Part shown: one piece after another, positions 43,570 to 52,724 of the stretch
How the letters are laid out: every line of letters begins with the position of its first letter
Numbering within the stretch: position 1 is the first letter of the stretch
Assembly: GCF_030177755.1 (NCBI RefSeq)
Contig: NZ_CP126539.1
Span: forward strand, 892,001-956,000
Direction: 5' to 3'
Length of the DNA: 64,000 nucleotides
Source of the DNA: Devosia sp. RR2S18
GTDB taxonomy: Bacteria > Pseudomonadota > Alphaproteobacteria > Rhizobiales > Devosiaceae
Made by a program: the position numbers and the translations under genes
Notes under the pieces: model-generated
Seen by the model: only the letters and a program-made list of their open reading frames with translations
Databases searched by the model: none
Told to the model about the DNA's origin: nothing

Positions 43570-43589
43570 CGGTGTCGCCTCAAATCAAA

Positions 43590-43607
43590 CGGGCGCCGTA
43601 GCGCCCG
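43590..43607 (-). promoter_or_regulatory. rpmE leader hairpin
   Basis: On the minus strand CGGGCGC, TACG loop, GCGCCCG, then TTTGATTTGAGG; 20 bases before the rpmE start. The stem GGGCGC/GCGCCC is the same as in the rpmJ leader at 13920-13935. Confidence 0.5.
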
Positions 43608-43635
43608 GAGAGCCATTGAACAGGTGTTGGCTTGC

Positions 43636-43664
43636 TCCATACAGAATGGGCGCACAAACCGCAA
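43636..43664 (-). promoter_or_regulatory. Putative rpmE promoter
   Basis: On the minus strand TTGCGG (43664-43659), a 17-bp spacer and TATGGA (43641-43636) fit a housekeeping promoter about 70 bp before the rpmE start. The leader hairpin would then be near the 5' end of the RNA. Confidence 0.4.
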
Positions 43665-43791
43665 GGGCAGGGGCGCGGCAATTTGCGAGCCGCGATCGCG
43701 GTTGCGGGTGCTGGTAGCAGAGCCTATATCGAGCCGCAGCGCAGCTCCCTGGCTGCATGGCAGTTTTTCAGTGAAGCGGCACCCCTGAGCA

Positions 43792-45612
43792 ATGACAGAT
43801 CAAACCGTCGCGGTCCGCACCAGTCCTGAGACCATTGTCGACCAAGCTGCCGCTGCTCCACGTAAGTTGCGGCCGCTTAGGCGCATCCTGCCCTTCGTTC
43901 TACGCTATCCGGTACGGCTATCCCTAACCGTGCTGTTCCTCCTTATCTCGGCCACCGCTTCACTTTCCATTCCGGCCGCTCTCGGTGGGGCAATCGATCA
44001 GGGCTTCGTGGAGCAGAACCTTGAAAATGTCGGGCGCTACGGTTGGCTCATCGTGGGTATAGCGGTGATCATGGGCATCGCTAGTGGCGCGCGCTTCTAT
44101 TTCATCTCCGTGATCGGCGAGCGCGTCTTGGCCGATCTGCGGCAGGCCGTCTTTACTCATCTTCTGAGCCTTGATGCCCGATACTTTGATACGCACCGCG
44201 TCGGTGAGTTGACCAGCCGCCTCAATGGCGACGTGGCAATGATCCGCGGTGCCGTTGGCTCGAGCTTTTCGTTGGCCCTCCGCTCACTGGTGACAATCAT
44301 CGGTGCGCTCATCATGATGCTGCTGACCAGCCCGGTGCTGACGCTGGCGGTGATCGTCGCGGCGCCCGCAATCCTGCTCCCCATCATCGCCTTCTCGCGA
44401 CGCTTGCGCCGTATGTCGCGCAAAACGCAGGACGCGCTGGCCGATCTTTCGGCCATGGCGACAGAAGTGCTGGGCTCGATGCGGACGGTAAAGGCCTTTA
44501 CCCAGGAACCGATCCAGGAGCGCCTTTACGAGCAGGGTAGCGAGGCTAGCTATCTGGCCGAAACGCGTCGGCTGGGTGCGCGCTCGGTGCTGGTGGCCAT
44601 GGTCATTTTTCTTGGCACCGCCGCCATTGTCTTCCTCGTCTGGTGGGGGGCTCGTTCGGTCTTCGAGGGGACCGTGACAGCCGGCCAACTCGCGCAGTTC
44701 CTAGTCTATGCGCTTATGGCATCGGGTGCCCTCACCAATGTCAGCGAAGTGTTGGGAAGCCTGCAGGCAGTAGCTGGCGCTACCGAGAAATTGACCGAAA
44801 TCCTCGACACCACCCCAGAGATCCGGGACCCCGCCCACCCCAAGGCTATGCCCCAGCCGCCACTTGGCACCATCGCATTTGAGGGTGTGAACTTCTCCTA
44901 CAGCAGAGACGCCCACGAGATGGTGCTGCAGGACCTGACCTTTACGGTCAACAAGGGCGAAACGGTTGCGCTGGTGGGGCCGTCGGGGTCGGGCAAATCA
45001 ACGACGCTCTCACTGCTGCAGCGTTTTTACGACATAACCAGCGGCTCCATTCGCGTGGATGGCATCGACCTTCGGGATGTGCGGCTCTCCGATCTTCGGC
45101 AGCGCTTTGCCTATGTCGAGCAGGAGCCGACGATCTTCGCAGGGACCATTGCCGAGAACATTCGCTTCGGTAAGCCGGACGCCACCGACGCCGAAGTGGA
45201 AGCGGCCGCCCGGGCCGCGCTGGTTCATGAGTTTGTCAGCGATTTGCCGCTCGGCTACCACACTGTCGTTGGCGAGCGGGGGGTGACCTTGTCGGGCGGG
45301 CAGAAGCAGCGGTTGGCAATCGCCCGCGCCATTCTCAAGAATGCGCCGATCCTCTTGCTGGATGAAGCGACCAGTGCCCTAGACGCCCAAAGCGAGCGCT
45401 TGGTGCAGGTGGCACTGGAGCACTTGATGGAGGGGCGCACGACGCTGGTCATCGCGCACCGGCTGGCCACCATTCGTGATGCCGACAAGATACTGGTGCT
45501 CGAAGCGGGGCGCATCATCGACCAAGGCACGCATGACGAGCTGGTCGCAAAGGGCGGGCGCTATGCCGAACTTGCCAAACTCCAGTTCCGCCTGCAAGAG
45601 CCGGCCCACTAG
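43792..45612 (+). CDS. ABC exporter, fused membrane/ATPase (MsbA-like)
   Basis: A 606-aa half-transporter: six N-terminal transmembrane helices (about 40-330) and a C-terminal ATPase domain with Walker A GPSGSGKST (about residue 400), signature LSGGQKQRLAIARAIL, Walker B ILLLDEATSALD and the H-loop VIAHRLATI. The membrane domain segment RTVKAFTQEPIQERLYEQ is typical of MsbA-like lipid or multidrug exporters. Substrate not known. ATG at 43792 lies after a 222-bp gap with no gene. Homodimer expected. Confidence 0.88.
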   Translation: MTDQTVAVRTSPETIVDQAAAAPRKLRPLRRILPFVLRYPVRLSLTVLFLLISATASLSIPAALGGAIDQGFVEQNLENVGRYGWLIVGIAVIMGIASGARFYFISVIGERVLADLRQAVFTHLLSLDARYFDTHRVGELTSRLNGDVAMIRGAVGSSFSLALRSLVTIIGALIMMLLTSPVLTLAVIVAAPAILLPIIAFSRRLRRMSRKTQDALADLSAMATEVLGSMRTVKAFTQEPIQERLYEQGSEASYLAETRRLGARSVLVAMVIFLGTAAIVFLVWWGARSVFEGTVTAGQLAQFLVYALMASGALTNVSEVLGSLQAVAGATEKLTEILDTTPEIRDPAHPKAMPQPPLGTIAFEGVNFSYSRDAHEMVLQDLTFTVNKGETVALVGPSGSGKSTTLSLLQRFYDITSGSIRVDGIDLRDVRLSDLRQRFAYVEQEPTIFAGTIAENIRFGKPDATDAEVEAAARAALVHEFVSDLPLGYHTVVGERGVTLSGGQKQRLAIARAILKNAPILLLDEATSALDAQSERLVQVALEHLMEGRTTLVIAHRLATIRDADKILVLEAGRIIDQGTHDELVAKGGRYAELAKLQFRLQEPAH

Positions 45613-46634
45613 CCTTCTGTCAGCTTGAACTCGATGCGGCGGTTGCGGCGGAACGCTTCGTCGCTATCGCCTGGATCAATGGGTGTAAACTCACCAAAGC
45701 CGGCGGCCACGAGGCGGTTGGGGGACACGCCCTGGGACACCAGATATTGCGCGACCGAGATGGCGCGTGCAGCCGAGAGTTCCCAGTTTGAAGGGAAGCG
45801 TGCATTGGAAATTGGGCGACGGTCCGTGTGACCGTCTATGCGTAGCACCCAGTTTATGTCGCTGGGTATTTCTTCTTCGAGCTGGAGGATGGCGTCGGCC
45901 AACGCATCGAGTTCGGGCAGACCGCCGGCGTCCAGATCGGCTTCGCCGGCGTCGAAAAGCACTTCGGACTGAAACACAAAGCGGTCGCCGACGACGCGCA
46001 CATCGGCCCGGCCCTCCAGGATTTCGCGCAGGCGGCCGAAGAAATCTGAACGATATCTGCTGAGATCCTGAACCCGTTGTGCGAGGGCCAGATTAAGCCG
46101 GCGTCCGAGATCGGCGATTTGGGTGCGCGATTGCGCGTCGCGGGCCTCGGATGCCCCAAGGGCGTTCTCGAGTGCCGCGATTTGTGTCCGCAGGGCGGCA
46201 AGTTGTTGGTTGAGGAGAGCGACCTGAGCGTTAGCTTCGTCCGAGAGCTCCTGGGCGGCACTGAGTTCGCTCTGGAGCCCGGCAATAGTGTCTTCCTGGT
46301 CATCTATACCGGCACCGATGCCCGCCAGCTGATCGGCCAGTTGCGTATTCTCGGCTTCCGCTCCCGCCAGCGTGGCGGTCAATGCCGCAATTTGCGAATC
46401 CAGGTCGTCGGCATTGGCTCGTTCGAGCTGCAGGAGCTCGGTCAGCTCGGCGATCTGGCTGTTTAGCCGGGCAAGGGCGGTGTCGCGGCCCTGGATTTCT
46501 TGCCCCAGGAAAAACTGAGTCAGCATAAACAGCGAGAGCATAAAGATGATGACGAGCAGCAAGCTCGACAGGGCATCCACGAAGCCGGGCCAATAGTTGG
46601 CCTCGGGCCGCCGACGAGAGCGGGCGAACGCCAT
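45609..46634 (-). CDS. MotB/OmpA-type protein with long coiled coil
   Basis: A 341-aa protein. One N-terminal helix (about 17-42) contains an in-membrane Asp (PGFVDALSSLLLVIIFMLSL), the proton-relay position of MotB/ExbD/TolR. A coiled coil of about 110 residues follows (repeated EL/AL heptads), then an OmpA C-like peptidoglycan-binding domain with RIDGHTDRRPI, LSAARAISVAQYLVSQGV and DSDEAFRRNRRIEFKL. Four bases downstream of the MotA-like gene. No flagellar gene is near, so a non-flagellar, ion-driven envelope machine is likely. Confidence 0.8.
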   Translation of the reverse strand: MAFARSRRRPEANYWPGFVDALSSLLLVIIFMLSLFMLTQFFLGQEIQGRDTALARLNSQIAELTELLQLERANADDLDSQIAALTATLAGAEAENTQLADQLAGIGAGIDDQEDTIAGLQSELSAAQELSDEANAQVALLNQQLAALRTQIAALENALGASEARDAQSRTQIADLGRRLNLALAQRVQDLSRYRSDFFGRLREILEGRADVRVVGDRFVFQSEVLFDAGEADLDAGGLPELDALADAILQLEEEIPSDINWVLRIDGHTDRRPISNARFPSNWELSAARAISVAQYLVSQGVSPNRLVAAGFGEFTPIDPGDSDEAFRRNRRIEFKLTEG

Positions 46635-46638
46635 GCGG

Positions 46639-47625
46639 CTAGTTCCGCCGCTCGTTGTCGGCTTGAGACAGCACGGCCTCTATCAGTTCGCGCAACCGCT
46701 GATTGGTCTCGGCCTGATCGCTGATGTGGCGCCGCAGGTCTTCCTGTTCGGTGCGGATGTGCTTGACCAAGCCATCGATACCACGGGCTAGCTCAGCCAT
46801 GGCGCGGATGGCGTTCTGCGAAGAGCCCTGGTTCTGCATGGAACTGCCGAGCTTGTCGAACATGGCCTGCATGTCGGGACCACCAGCATTGACCTGCATG
46901 GCGGTAACCGGGTGATCCAGCTCAGTCATCGAGGTCATCCAGTCCTCAAGGTCCGTATAGAAGGCGTTCTGCGCCTGACTGGTCTGGAGATCGAGAAAGC
47001 CTAGCACAAGCGAGCCAGCAAGACCGAAGAGAGAGGAGGAGAACGCCGTGCCCATGCCGCCCAAGGGTGCCGCCAGACCTTGCTGGAGGTTGGAGAAGAG
47101 GGCGCTGGTATCGGCCGAGGTCACGTCCAGGGCGTTGATGACACCGGCCACGCTGGAAACGGTTTCAAGCAGGCCGTAGAACGTGCCCATGAGGCCAAGA
47201 AAGACCAGCAGACCGGTTAAATAGCGTGAGGTGTCTTTGGCTTCGTCCAGGCGGTTGCCAACGCTGTCGAGGATGGAGCGCATGGATGCAGGCGTGATGA
47301 TGGCTTCGCCAATGCGTTCGCGCAGTATGCCCGCCACAGGCGCCAGGAGAATGGGCTGGCGCGTGTTGGAGGCAGTACCATCCTGCAGCGAGTTCACCCA
47401 CTTCACTTCGGGGAAGAGGCGGATAATCTGGCGGAAGCTGAGGAAAATACCCACCAGCAGCGCCAGGAAGATCATCGCGTTGATGAAAGGGTTGGCCCAA
47501 AAGAAGGCTATGATGGTGGGAAAGAGTATTGCCCCCACCAGCGCAACGAGTACCAGGAAGATAATGATCTTGATGAGGTAAACGGTCGGGCTGGCGAGGT
47601 GATAGGGATCGTAGCCTTGCGTCAT
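46639..47625 (-). CDS. MotA/TolQ/ExbB-like proton channel protein
   Basis: A 328-aa protein: two N-terminal hydrophobic segments (IIIFLVLVALVGAILFPTII and INAMIFLALLVGIFLSF), a cytosolic region, then LTGLLVFLGLMGTFYGLLE and SLFGLAGSLVLGFLDLQ, the paired channel helices with a conserved TFxGLL-type motif as in MotA/ExbB. C-terminal coiled coil with RTEQEDLRRHISDQ. ATG at 47625 has AAGG upstream. Partner of the MotB-like gene directly downstream, forming a two-gene operon. Confidence 0.8.
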   Translation of the reverse strand: MTQGYDPYHLASPTVYLIKIIIFLVLVALVGAILFPTIIAFFWANPFINAMIFLALLVGIFLSFRQIIRLFPEVKWVNSLQDGTASNTRQPILLAPVAGILRERIGEAIITPASMRSILDSVGNRLDEAKDTSRYLTGLLVFLGLMGTFYGLLETVSSVAGVINALDVTSADTSALFSNLQQGLAAPLGGMGTAFSSSLFGLAGSLVLGFLDLQTSQAQNAFYTDLEDWMTSMTELDHPVTAMQVNAGGPDMQAMFDKLGSSMQNQGSSQNAIRAMAELARGIDGLVKHIRTEQEDLRRHISDQAETNQRLRELIEAVLSQADNERRN

Positions 47626-47750
47626 CTCTGCCTTACCTTGCCTCATACGCGCAAATCACACTGCCCCTAAGACTAGACAGTGGCGTCCAGTGGGGCAATC
47701 GGAAAGGTTAACGAAACTCGGCACTTTGCCCCTCCGATAGCCCGTCCGGT

Positions 47751-48545
47751 CTATTGGATGCCCTTGAGCTCTTTGAGCAGCAGGGGTTGCAAATATTCGT
47801 TGCCGGCAACGATTTGGCCGTTCCAGACCGACCCGGGGGAGCCGGCGAGATCGCTGACAAAGCCGCCGGCTTCCTTCACCAGCAACAAGCCCGGGGCCAC
47901 GTCCCAGGGTGCTAGGCCCGCCTCGTAGAGCGCGTCGAACCGACCCGATGCGAGCCAGGCCATGTCCACCGAGATCGAGCCCGAACGACGAATTCCGGCC
48001 ACTGCCGGATTGATCGAGGCCAATTGCCGAATCTGGAGGGCGTCATTGCTGGTGCCCTGGGTCTTGATCCCGGTGGAAACCACCGCATCGGCCAGATGAC
48101 GGCGGCTGGCCACTCGCAGGCGTTTACGATCGTTCAGCCAAGTGCCGCCACCCTTTTCGGCTGTATAAAGCTCGTCGAGGACGGGGTTATAGACCACCGA
48201 GGCGACAATCTCATTGGCGCGCTCAAGGGCAATGGCGCAGGCAAACAGCGGGATAGAATGGAGGAAGTTGGTGGTGCCATCGAGCGGGTCAATGATCCAG
48301 CGGTGCTGGCCATCGGTTCCTTCCACCTCTCCGCCCTCTTCCATCAGGAAGGCGTAGGTGGGGCGGGCCTTGCGCAGTTCGTCGTAGACGATCTGCTCGG
48401 CGCGCGTATCGGCCTTGGAGACGAAATCCGCCGGTCCCTTGCGGGAAACCTGCAGGTTTTCGACTTCCGAGAAGTCCTTGGTAAGAGAGCGGCCGGCCTT
48501 GATGGCGGCCGAAACCATGACGTTGAGGATAGCTGAACGGGCCAT
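47751..48545 (-). CDS. suhB: Inositol monophosphatase family protein
   Basis: A 264-aa magnesium phosphatase: metal motif WIIDPLDGTTNFLHSIPLFA, acidic LMEEGGEVEG and AGLAPWDVAPGLLLVKEAGG are intact. Bacterial SuhB relatives dephosphorylate inositol phosphates and assist RNA polymerase in rRNA transcription. Four bases after the efp stop on the minus strand, so probably cotranscribed. Confidence 0.88.
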   Translation of the reverse strand: MARSAILNVMVSAAIKAGRSLTKDFSEVENLQVSRKGPADFVSKADTRAEQIVYDELRKARPTYAFLMEEGGEVEGTDGQHRWIIDPLDGTTNFLHSIPLFACAIALERANEIVASVVYNPVLDELYTAEKGGGTWLNDRKRLRVASRRHLADAVVSTGIKTQGTSNDALQIRQLASINPAVAGIRRSGSISVDMAWLASGRFDALYEAGLAPWDVAPGLLLVKEAGGFVSDLAGSPGSVWNGQIVAGNEYLQPLLLKELKGIQ

Positions 48546-48549
48546 AGGA

Positions 48550-49116
48550 CTACTCCGCGCGGCGCAGATAGGTGGCTTCGGTGGTGTCGACGACTATTCT
48601 CTCGCCGACTGCGACAAAGGGGGGCACCATGACCTTGAGGCCATTGGCAACCCGGGCGGACTTGAAGCTGCTGGCAGCCGTTTGTCCCTTGATGACGGGA
48701 TCGGCTTCGATCACTTCGAGCACGACGTTAGGCGGAAAACGGACGCCGAGCGGGGTCGTTTCGTGCATCTCGAGGGTAATCTTCATGCCGTCCTGGAGGA
48801 AGGCCGCGCGCTCGCCAACGAAGTCCTTGTCGAGTTCAACCTGCTCATAGCTTTCCTGGTCCATGAAGACGAGCTGGTCGCCTTGCTCGTAAAGGAAAGT
48901 GAAATCCCGGAACTCGAGTTCCACCTGCTCGACCGTCTCAGCGGAGCGGAAGCGTTCGTTGAGCTTTGTGCCGCCTAAAATTGCTCTCAGCTCCACCTGC
49001 GCGTAGGCGCCGCCCTTGCCAGGCTTGACGTGGTCGACCTTGACCGCCACCCACAGGCGATCCTGATGGTTGAGAACGAAGCCAGGACGGATTTCATTGC
49101 CATTGATCTTGGCCAT
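48550..49116 (-). CDS. efp: Elongation factor P
   Basis: A 188-aa translation factor that rescues ribosomes at polyproline. Domain I loop has [13 protein letters not shown], placing the modifiable lysine in the conserved loop; the domain II/III parts include [17 protein letters not shown] and the C-terminal [21 protein letters not shown] at 49116 was chosen since MAKING is conserved; a longer frame starts upstream. The modifying enzyme is not in the window. Confidence 0.95.
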   Translation of the reverse strand: MAKINGNEIRPGFVLNHQDRLWVAVKVDHVKPGKGGAYAQVELRAILGGTKLNERFRSAETVEQVELEFRDFTFLYEQGDQLVFMDQESYEQVELDKDFVGERAAFLQDGMKITLEMHETTPLGVRFPPNVVLEVIEADPVIKGQTAASSFKSARVANGLKVMVPPFVAVGERIVVDTTEATYLRRAE

Positions 49117-49227
49117 GCGGGTGCTTTCAAGCAAATCAGCGCTGTGGCCAGGCGCTGAACATGCGCGTGGCCGACAAGGAAGAGGGTTGTGGGCGTGCCG
49201 GCTTATTGCCTGAGAACGCGGGGTGGT

Positions 49228-50328
49228 TCAAGGGTCTTGCGTCGCGTCGGGCTCGTCGGCAGCCGGTGCTGCCTCGCCCGCTGGCTCCTCACCGGCGTCA
49301 GTGGGTGCCGGGAGCGCTTGCCCGGTTGACTCGGGCGCAGATGCCGGGGCAGGGGCGGAGGGTTGTGCTGCAGGTGGCGCGGAGGGCCAGAACAGCGCCC
49401 GTTCTTCCGCCCGATCCAGGTCAGCCTTGGGGATAGAGACCAGGAGACGGTCGAGTTCAGGGTCGGACAGTCCCTGGCGCCGCGCCAAAGCCCGCCACAT
49501 GGCCGCTTCCTCTAGGTCGAGCGTTACGCCTTCCCCGACCGCCAAGAGCTTGGCGTAGCGGTTTTGCGCCACCGCATTGCCGGCCTCAGCCGCCCGCTCG
49601 TACCACCCCGCGGCCGCTTCGACGTCCCGCTCAATACCCTGGCCAAGATAGAGCAGCGTGGCATAGTCGATCTGGGCGGGAACGAGGCCCTGCTCGGCGG
49701 CCATGCCGATATAGCGCACAGCCTCCTCTGGATTGGGGGCAACACCGGCGCCTTCGATCAGCATGGTACCGTAGTCATACTGCGCCTCGGGCAGTTCGGC
49801 GTCCGCAGCCTCCTTCATCAGCTCCGCGGCCGTCGAGAGACTGGGCGATGCGTAGATGCCTTCGACGTGGAGGAGCGCCATGTTGTATTTAGCCGGAATA
49901 TAGCCAGCCTCAGCGGCCTTCTTGAAGAGTTCGGCCGCACGCGTCCGGTTCTTGGGCACGCCGATGCCGTCCTGATAATAGGTCGCCAACTCGAAGGTGG
50001 CGAGCATATCGCCATTGTTGGACGCGAGTTGGTACCACCCGGCGGCGCGCTGTCCGTTCTGGGCGATGCCAAGCCCCTTGGCATAGATCTCGGCGATGAG
50101 TGTCTGGGCGGCGGCATCGCCTTGCTCCGCACGCGGCAATGCCAATTCCAGCGCAGTGAGAAAATAGCCGCGCTGGAAGGCGCCAAAGGCATAGTCGGTC
50201 GGCACGCGAGGGCCAAAGATCTGGTTGGAAATGGCCTCTGCAGGTGTATCGTTTTCCGCTTCCTCCTGCGCAAGCGCTGGGATGGAGAGACCAAGAACGA
50301 TCGGCAGCAGGAGCAGGCTCTTGTGCAT
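49228..50328 (-). CDS. Sel1-repeat (TPR-like) secreted protein
   Basis: A 366-aa protein with a signal peptide (MHKSLLLLPIVLGLSIPALA, cleaved before QEE) and about six Sel1-like repeats between residues 45 and 300 (for example AAQTLIAEIYAKGLGI, ATFELATYYQDGIGV, AEAGYIPAKYNMALLHVEGI). The C-terminal 60 residues are Ala/Pro/Glu-rich. ATG at 50328 follows GGAGGAG. Such proteins organise periplasmic or cell-surface complexes; partner unknown. Start overlaps the stop of the ThiE-like gene. Confidence 0.82.
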   Translation of the reverse strand: MHKSLLLLPIVLGLSIPALAQEEAENDTPAEAISNQIFGPRVPTDYAFGAFQRGYFLTALELALPRAEQGDAAAQTLIAEIYAKGLGIAQNGQRAAGWYQLASNNGDMLATFELATYYQDGIGVPKNRTRAAELFKKAAEAGYIPAKYNMALLHVEGIYASPSLSTAAELMKEAADAELPEAQYDYGTMLIEGAGVAPNPEEAVRYIGMAAEQGLVPAQIDYATLLYLGQGIERDVEAAAGWYERAAEAGNAVAQNRYAKLLAVGEGVTLDLEEAAMWRALARRQGLSDPELDRLLVSIPKADLDRAEERALFWPSAPPAAQPSAPAPASAPESTGQALPAPTDAGEEPAGEAAPAADEPDATQDP

Positions 50329-50930
50329 TACGCCGTCTCCTCCAGCGCCTCGATGATCGTCCGCACGGCGTGCTTGGGATCGGGTGCCGACCAGATGCTG
50401 GTCGAGAGCGCCAGGAACTCGGCGCCATGTGCAGTTGCGGTCTGGGGAGGGGCCTCGGGGTCGCTCAAGACTGCTGGCACCTCGAAGGTCTCGGACCACC
50501 ACTGGGCGAGCTCGACCGCCTGGGGATCGATCTTGCCGTCAAGGGAGCCGAAGAATACGTAATCCACGTCGCTTTCGCCTGCAGTCATGGCGTCATGACG
50601 GGAGCCGAGATTGCCAGCGCCCACGATCATGGATGGTTTGAGCGCCTTGGCTGCTTCCTGAACCGCCTTGGCGCCACCGCTGACATGAACCCCGTCCGCC
50701 CCCAGGCGCTTGGCCAGGGCCGTGTCGTCTTCAACCAGCACAGCACAGCCGGCACCTTGGCCGACATTGATGATCTCGGCGGCGAACCGCGCATAGGCAG
50801 CGTCATCCATGCTCCCTCGCCGAACCAAGAGTGCGGAAAAGTCGGCAGCATTGAGCACCGCCATCAGCGTTTTGGGGAAACTCGTCAGATCGGGAGTGCT
50901 GGGGGTAATCAGATAGAGCTGGGGGACCAT
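50328..50930 (-). CDS. ThiE-like (thiamine phosphate synthase family) protein, divergent
   Basis: A 200-aa TIM-barrel protein with LYLITPSTPDLTSF, GCAVLVEDDTALAKRLGADGVHVSG and FGSLDGKIDPQAV. The fold class fits ThiE/TenI, but the usual active-site QxRxK strand (here LLVRRGSM) and the NDR and GxD motifs are not conserved, so canonical thiamine phosphate synthase activity is doubtful. ATG at 50930 follows GGAAATCC; ATG codons further upstream are possible. Follows fba on the same strand, overlapping the Sel1 gene. Confidence 0.65.
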   Translation of the reverse strand: MVPQLYLITPSTPDLTSFPKTLMAVLNAADFSALLVRRGSMDDAAYARFAAEIINVGQGAGCAVLVEDDTALAKRLGADGVHVSGGAKAVQEAAKALKPSMIVGAGNLGSRHDAMTAGESDVDYVFFGSLDGKIDPQAVELAQWWSETFEVPAVLSDPEAPPQTATAHGAEFLALSTSIWSAPDPKHAVRTIIEALEETA

Positions 50931-51042
50931 GGATTTCCGGGTAGTTACGCGTGACAGCTCTATGTCGAGCCATTTTGGCGACATGTAGACGGCTTGTTGC
51001 AATAGCTGGTGAGAGCCGGCCCCTGCAATGGGCAACAAAAAA

Positions 51043-51062
51043 GCGCTCCCCGGAGGGAGCGC
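51043..51062 (-). terminator. fba terminator
   Basis: GCGCTCCC, CGGA, GGGAGCGC stem-loop (plus-strand reading), with a six-base A-run at 51037-51042, which is T-run on the minus strand. Ends the fba message 28 bases after its stop. Confidence 0.85.
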
Positions 51063-51089
51063 CAGCGTGACGTTGGGACGTCGGAAGCG

Positions 51090-52118
51090 TTAAGCGGCCT
51101 GGTCGATCTCGCCCGACCACTGCCCGAGGGCTGCAAGCGAGTTCATGCGGGCACGGTGGGTAAAGGCAGCCTGCCCCTGCGGGAAGTTCTCGCGACGTCC
51201 CGCCCAGGTGCGCAGCGCCACATTCTGCAGCGCGCGGCCATAGGAGAAGGTCAGCGGCCAGGGCTTGTTGGGGATCTGGTTCATGGCCGAAAGGTGCGCG
51301 GTTGCCTCCTCGTCGGTCTGGCCACCCGACAGGAAAGCAATACCGGGTACGGCGGCCGGAACATGCTCGCGCAGCACAGCAACCGTACGCTTGGCGATGT
51401 CCTCGACGCTGGGACGATCGCGCGAGTTGATGCCGGGCAGGACCATGTTCGGCTTGAGCAGCATGCCGGCAAGATCGACTCCCGCCAGGCGCAGTTCCTT
51501 GAACACGTTTTCGAGCACGTCGCCGGTGATGATTGCGCAGCGCTCCATGGAGTGATTGCCCGGCTCGCCATCGCCGACCACCTCTGGTTCAACGACCGGC
51601 ACGATGCCGGCTTCCTGGCAAAGAATGGCGTAGCGCGCCAGGGCGTGAGCATTGGCACGGATATTGTTGCGGGTGGGGGCGATGTCATTGATGGTGATGA
51701 CGGCGCGCCACTTGGCAAAACCGGCGCCCAATTCAGCGTAGTGCTCCAGTCGCTGACGCAATCCGTCCAGGCCTTCGGTGATTTTCTCACCCGCCTCACC
51801 GGGCATGGGGAAAGCGCCACGATCGACCTTGATGCCGGGAATGCAATCGGCGTCCGCCAGAATGGAGCGAAACGGGGTGCCGTCTTCGGCCTGCTGCTTG
51901 AGCGTCTCCTCGGTGAGGATAACGCCGGAAATGTACTTGTTCATCGCCTCGGTGGAGCGGAACAGCATCTCGCGATAATCGCGGCGCAGATCGAGCGTGT
52001 TGGGCAAGTTGATTTTGGCAAACCGCTTGGCAATGGTGCCTTCGGACTCGTCGGCTGCAAGGATACCCTTTCCCGGCTCCATGAGCTTTTGGGCAACAGC
52101 GTTGAGCGACTTCGTCAT
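51090..52118 (-). CDS. fba: Class I fructose-bisphosphate aldolase
   Basis: Reversible cleavage of fructose 1,6-bisphosphate. 342 aa of the Schiff-base class: ADESEGTIAKRF at the N-terminus, catalytic lysine in LLKPNMVLPG, and FLSGGQTDEEATAHL near the C-terminus. Part of the tkt-gap-pgk-fba carbon-metabolism cluster on this strand. Start ATG at 52118 follows GAGGTTAGACC. Confidence 0.95.
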   Translation of the reverse strand: MTKSLNAVAQKLMEPGKGILAADESEGTIAKRFAKINLPNTLDLRRDYREMLFRSTEAMNKYISGVILTEETLKQQAEDGTPFRSILADADCIPGIKVDRGAFPMPGEAGEKITEGLDGLRQRLEHYAELGAGFAKWRAVITINDIAPTRNNIRANAHALARYAILCQEAGIVPVVEPEVVGDGEPGNHSMERCAIITGDVLENVFKELRLAGVDLAGMLLKPNMVLPGINSRDRPSVEDIAKRTVAVLREHVPAAVPGIAFLSGGQTDEEATAHLSAMNQIPNKPWPLTFSYGRALQNVALRTWAGRRENFPQGQAAFTHRARMNSLAALGQWSGEIDQAA

Positions 52119-52223
52119 GACGGTCTAACCTCAGAAAACAAGAATGGTCTTGCCGTCAGATTAGACTTTGGTTTGGCCCATTTCGATTAGACGTGTGGTT
52201 ATGAGACGAAAGGTTGAGGAACC

Positions 52224-52721
52224 CTACCAATAGCGCAGCACCAGGCATGGGTCGCCGTTGAGTGTCGCCGCGGCGAGGTCGCGCTGGGCGCCAAGGCGGT
52301 GCGCCAGACGGAGTGACGATGCGTTCTCGGGGTCGATATAGGACACCAGGGTCGGAGGTCGGGCGGTGTCTCTGGCGTAGCGCAGCGCGGCTTGTGCGGC
52401 TTCCGTGGCGAAGCCTAGACCTTCGAAACCGTCAAAGAGCAGCCAGCCGAGTTCAGTTTCGGGGAAACTGACGGGGTGGGTCACGGCGACTTCCCCAATG
52501 TTTGCACCGGTCGCGGCAAGATCGATTGCCCAGCCACCGTAATTTCGCACGGCCCAGTGGCCCACCGAATTCATGAAGCCGCGCCAGACATCGGCGGGCG
52601 GCAGCGGTCCCCCGATAAAGCGCGACCGCTCTGTAGTGTAGAGGGCGGCCAGCCGGTCGAAATCGTCCAGCCGCTGCCCGCGGAGCACGAGGCGTTCAGT
52701 GGTAAGGACCGGCGCCTGCAC
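52224..52721 (-). CDS. GNAT-family N-acetyltransferase (RimJ/RimL-type)
   Basis: A 165-aa acyltransferase: TERLVLRGQRLDDFDRL at the start, GWAIDLAATGANIGEV, the acetyl-CoA loop EGLGFATEAAQAAL and SYIDPENASSLRLAHRLG at the C-terminus, the standard RimL pattern. Substrate unknown. Sits between pgk and fba, 3 bases after the pgk stop. Confidence 0.8.
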   Translation of the reverse strand: MQAPVLTTERLVLRGQRLDDFDRLAALYTTERSRFIGGPLPPADVWRGFMNSVGHWAVRNYGGWAIDLAATGANIGEVAVTHPVSFPETELGWLLFDGFEGLGFATEAAQAALRYARDTARPPTLVSYIDPENASSLRLAHRLGAQRDLAAATLNGDPCLVLRYW

Positions 52722-52724
52722 CTG

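Noticed and set aside
45609..47625. Possible Zorya-type defence (ZorA/ZorB)
   Set aside because: The MotA/MotB-like pair lacks ZorC/ZorD/ZorE-type neighbours and is flanked by suhB, efp and an ABC exporter; the MotA-like protein lacks the long ZorA tail. No other defence genes are seen.
50931..51089. Thiamine pyrophosphate riboswitch before the ThiE-like gene
   Set aside because: The leader between fba and the ThiE-like gene shows no CUGAGA-type TPP motif and holds only the fba terminator hairpin.
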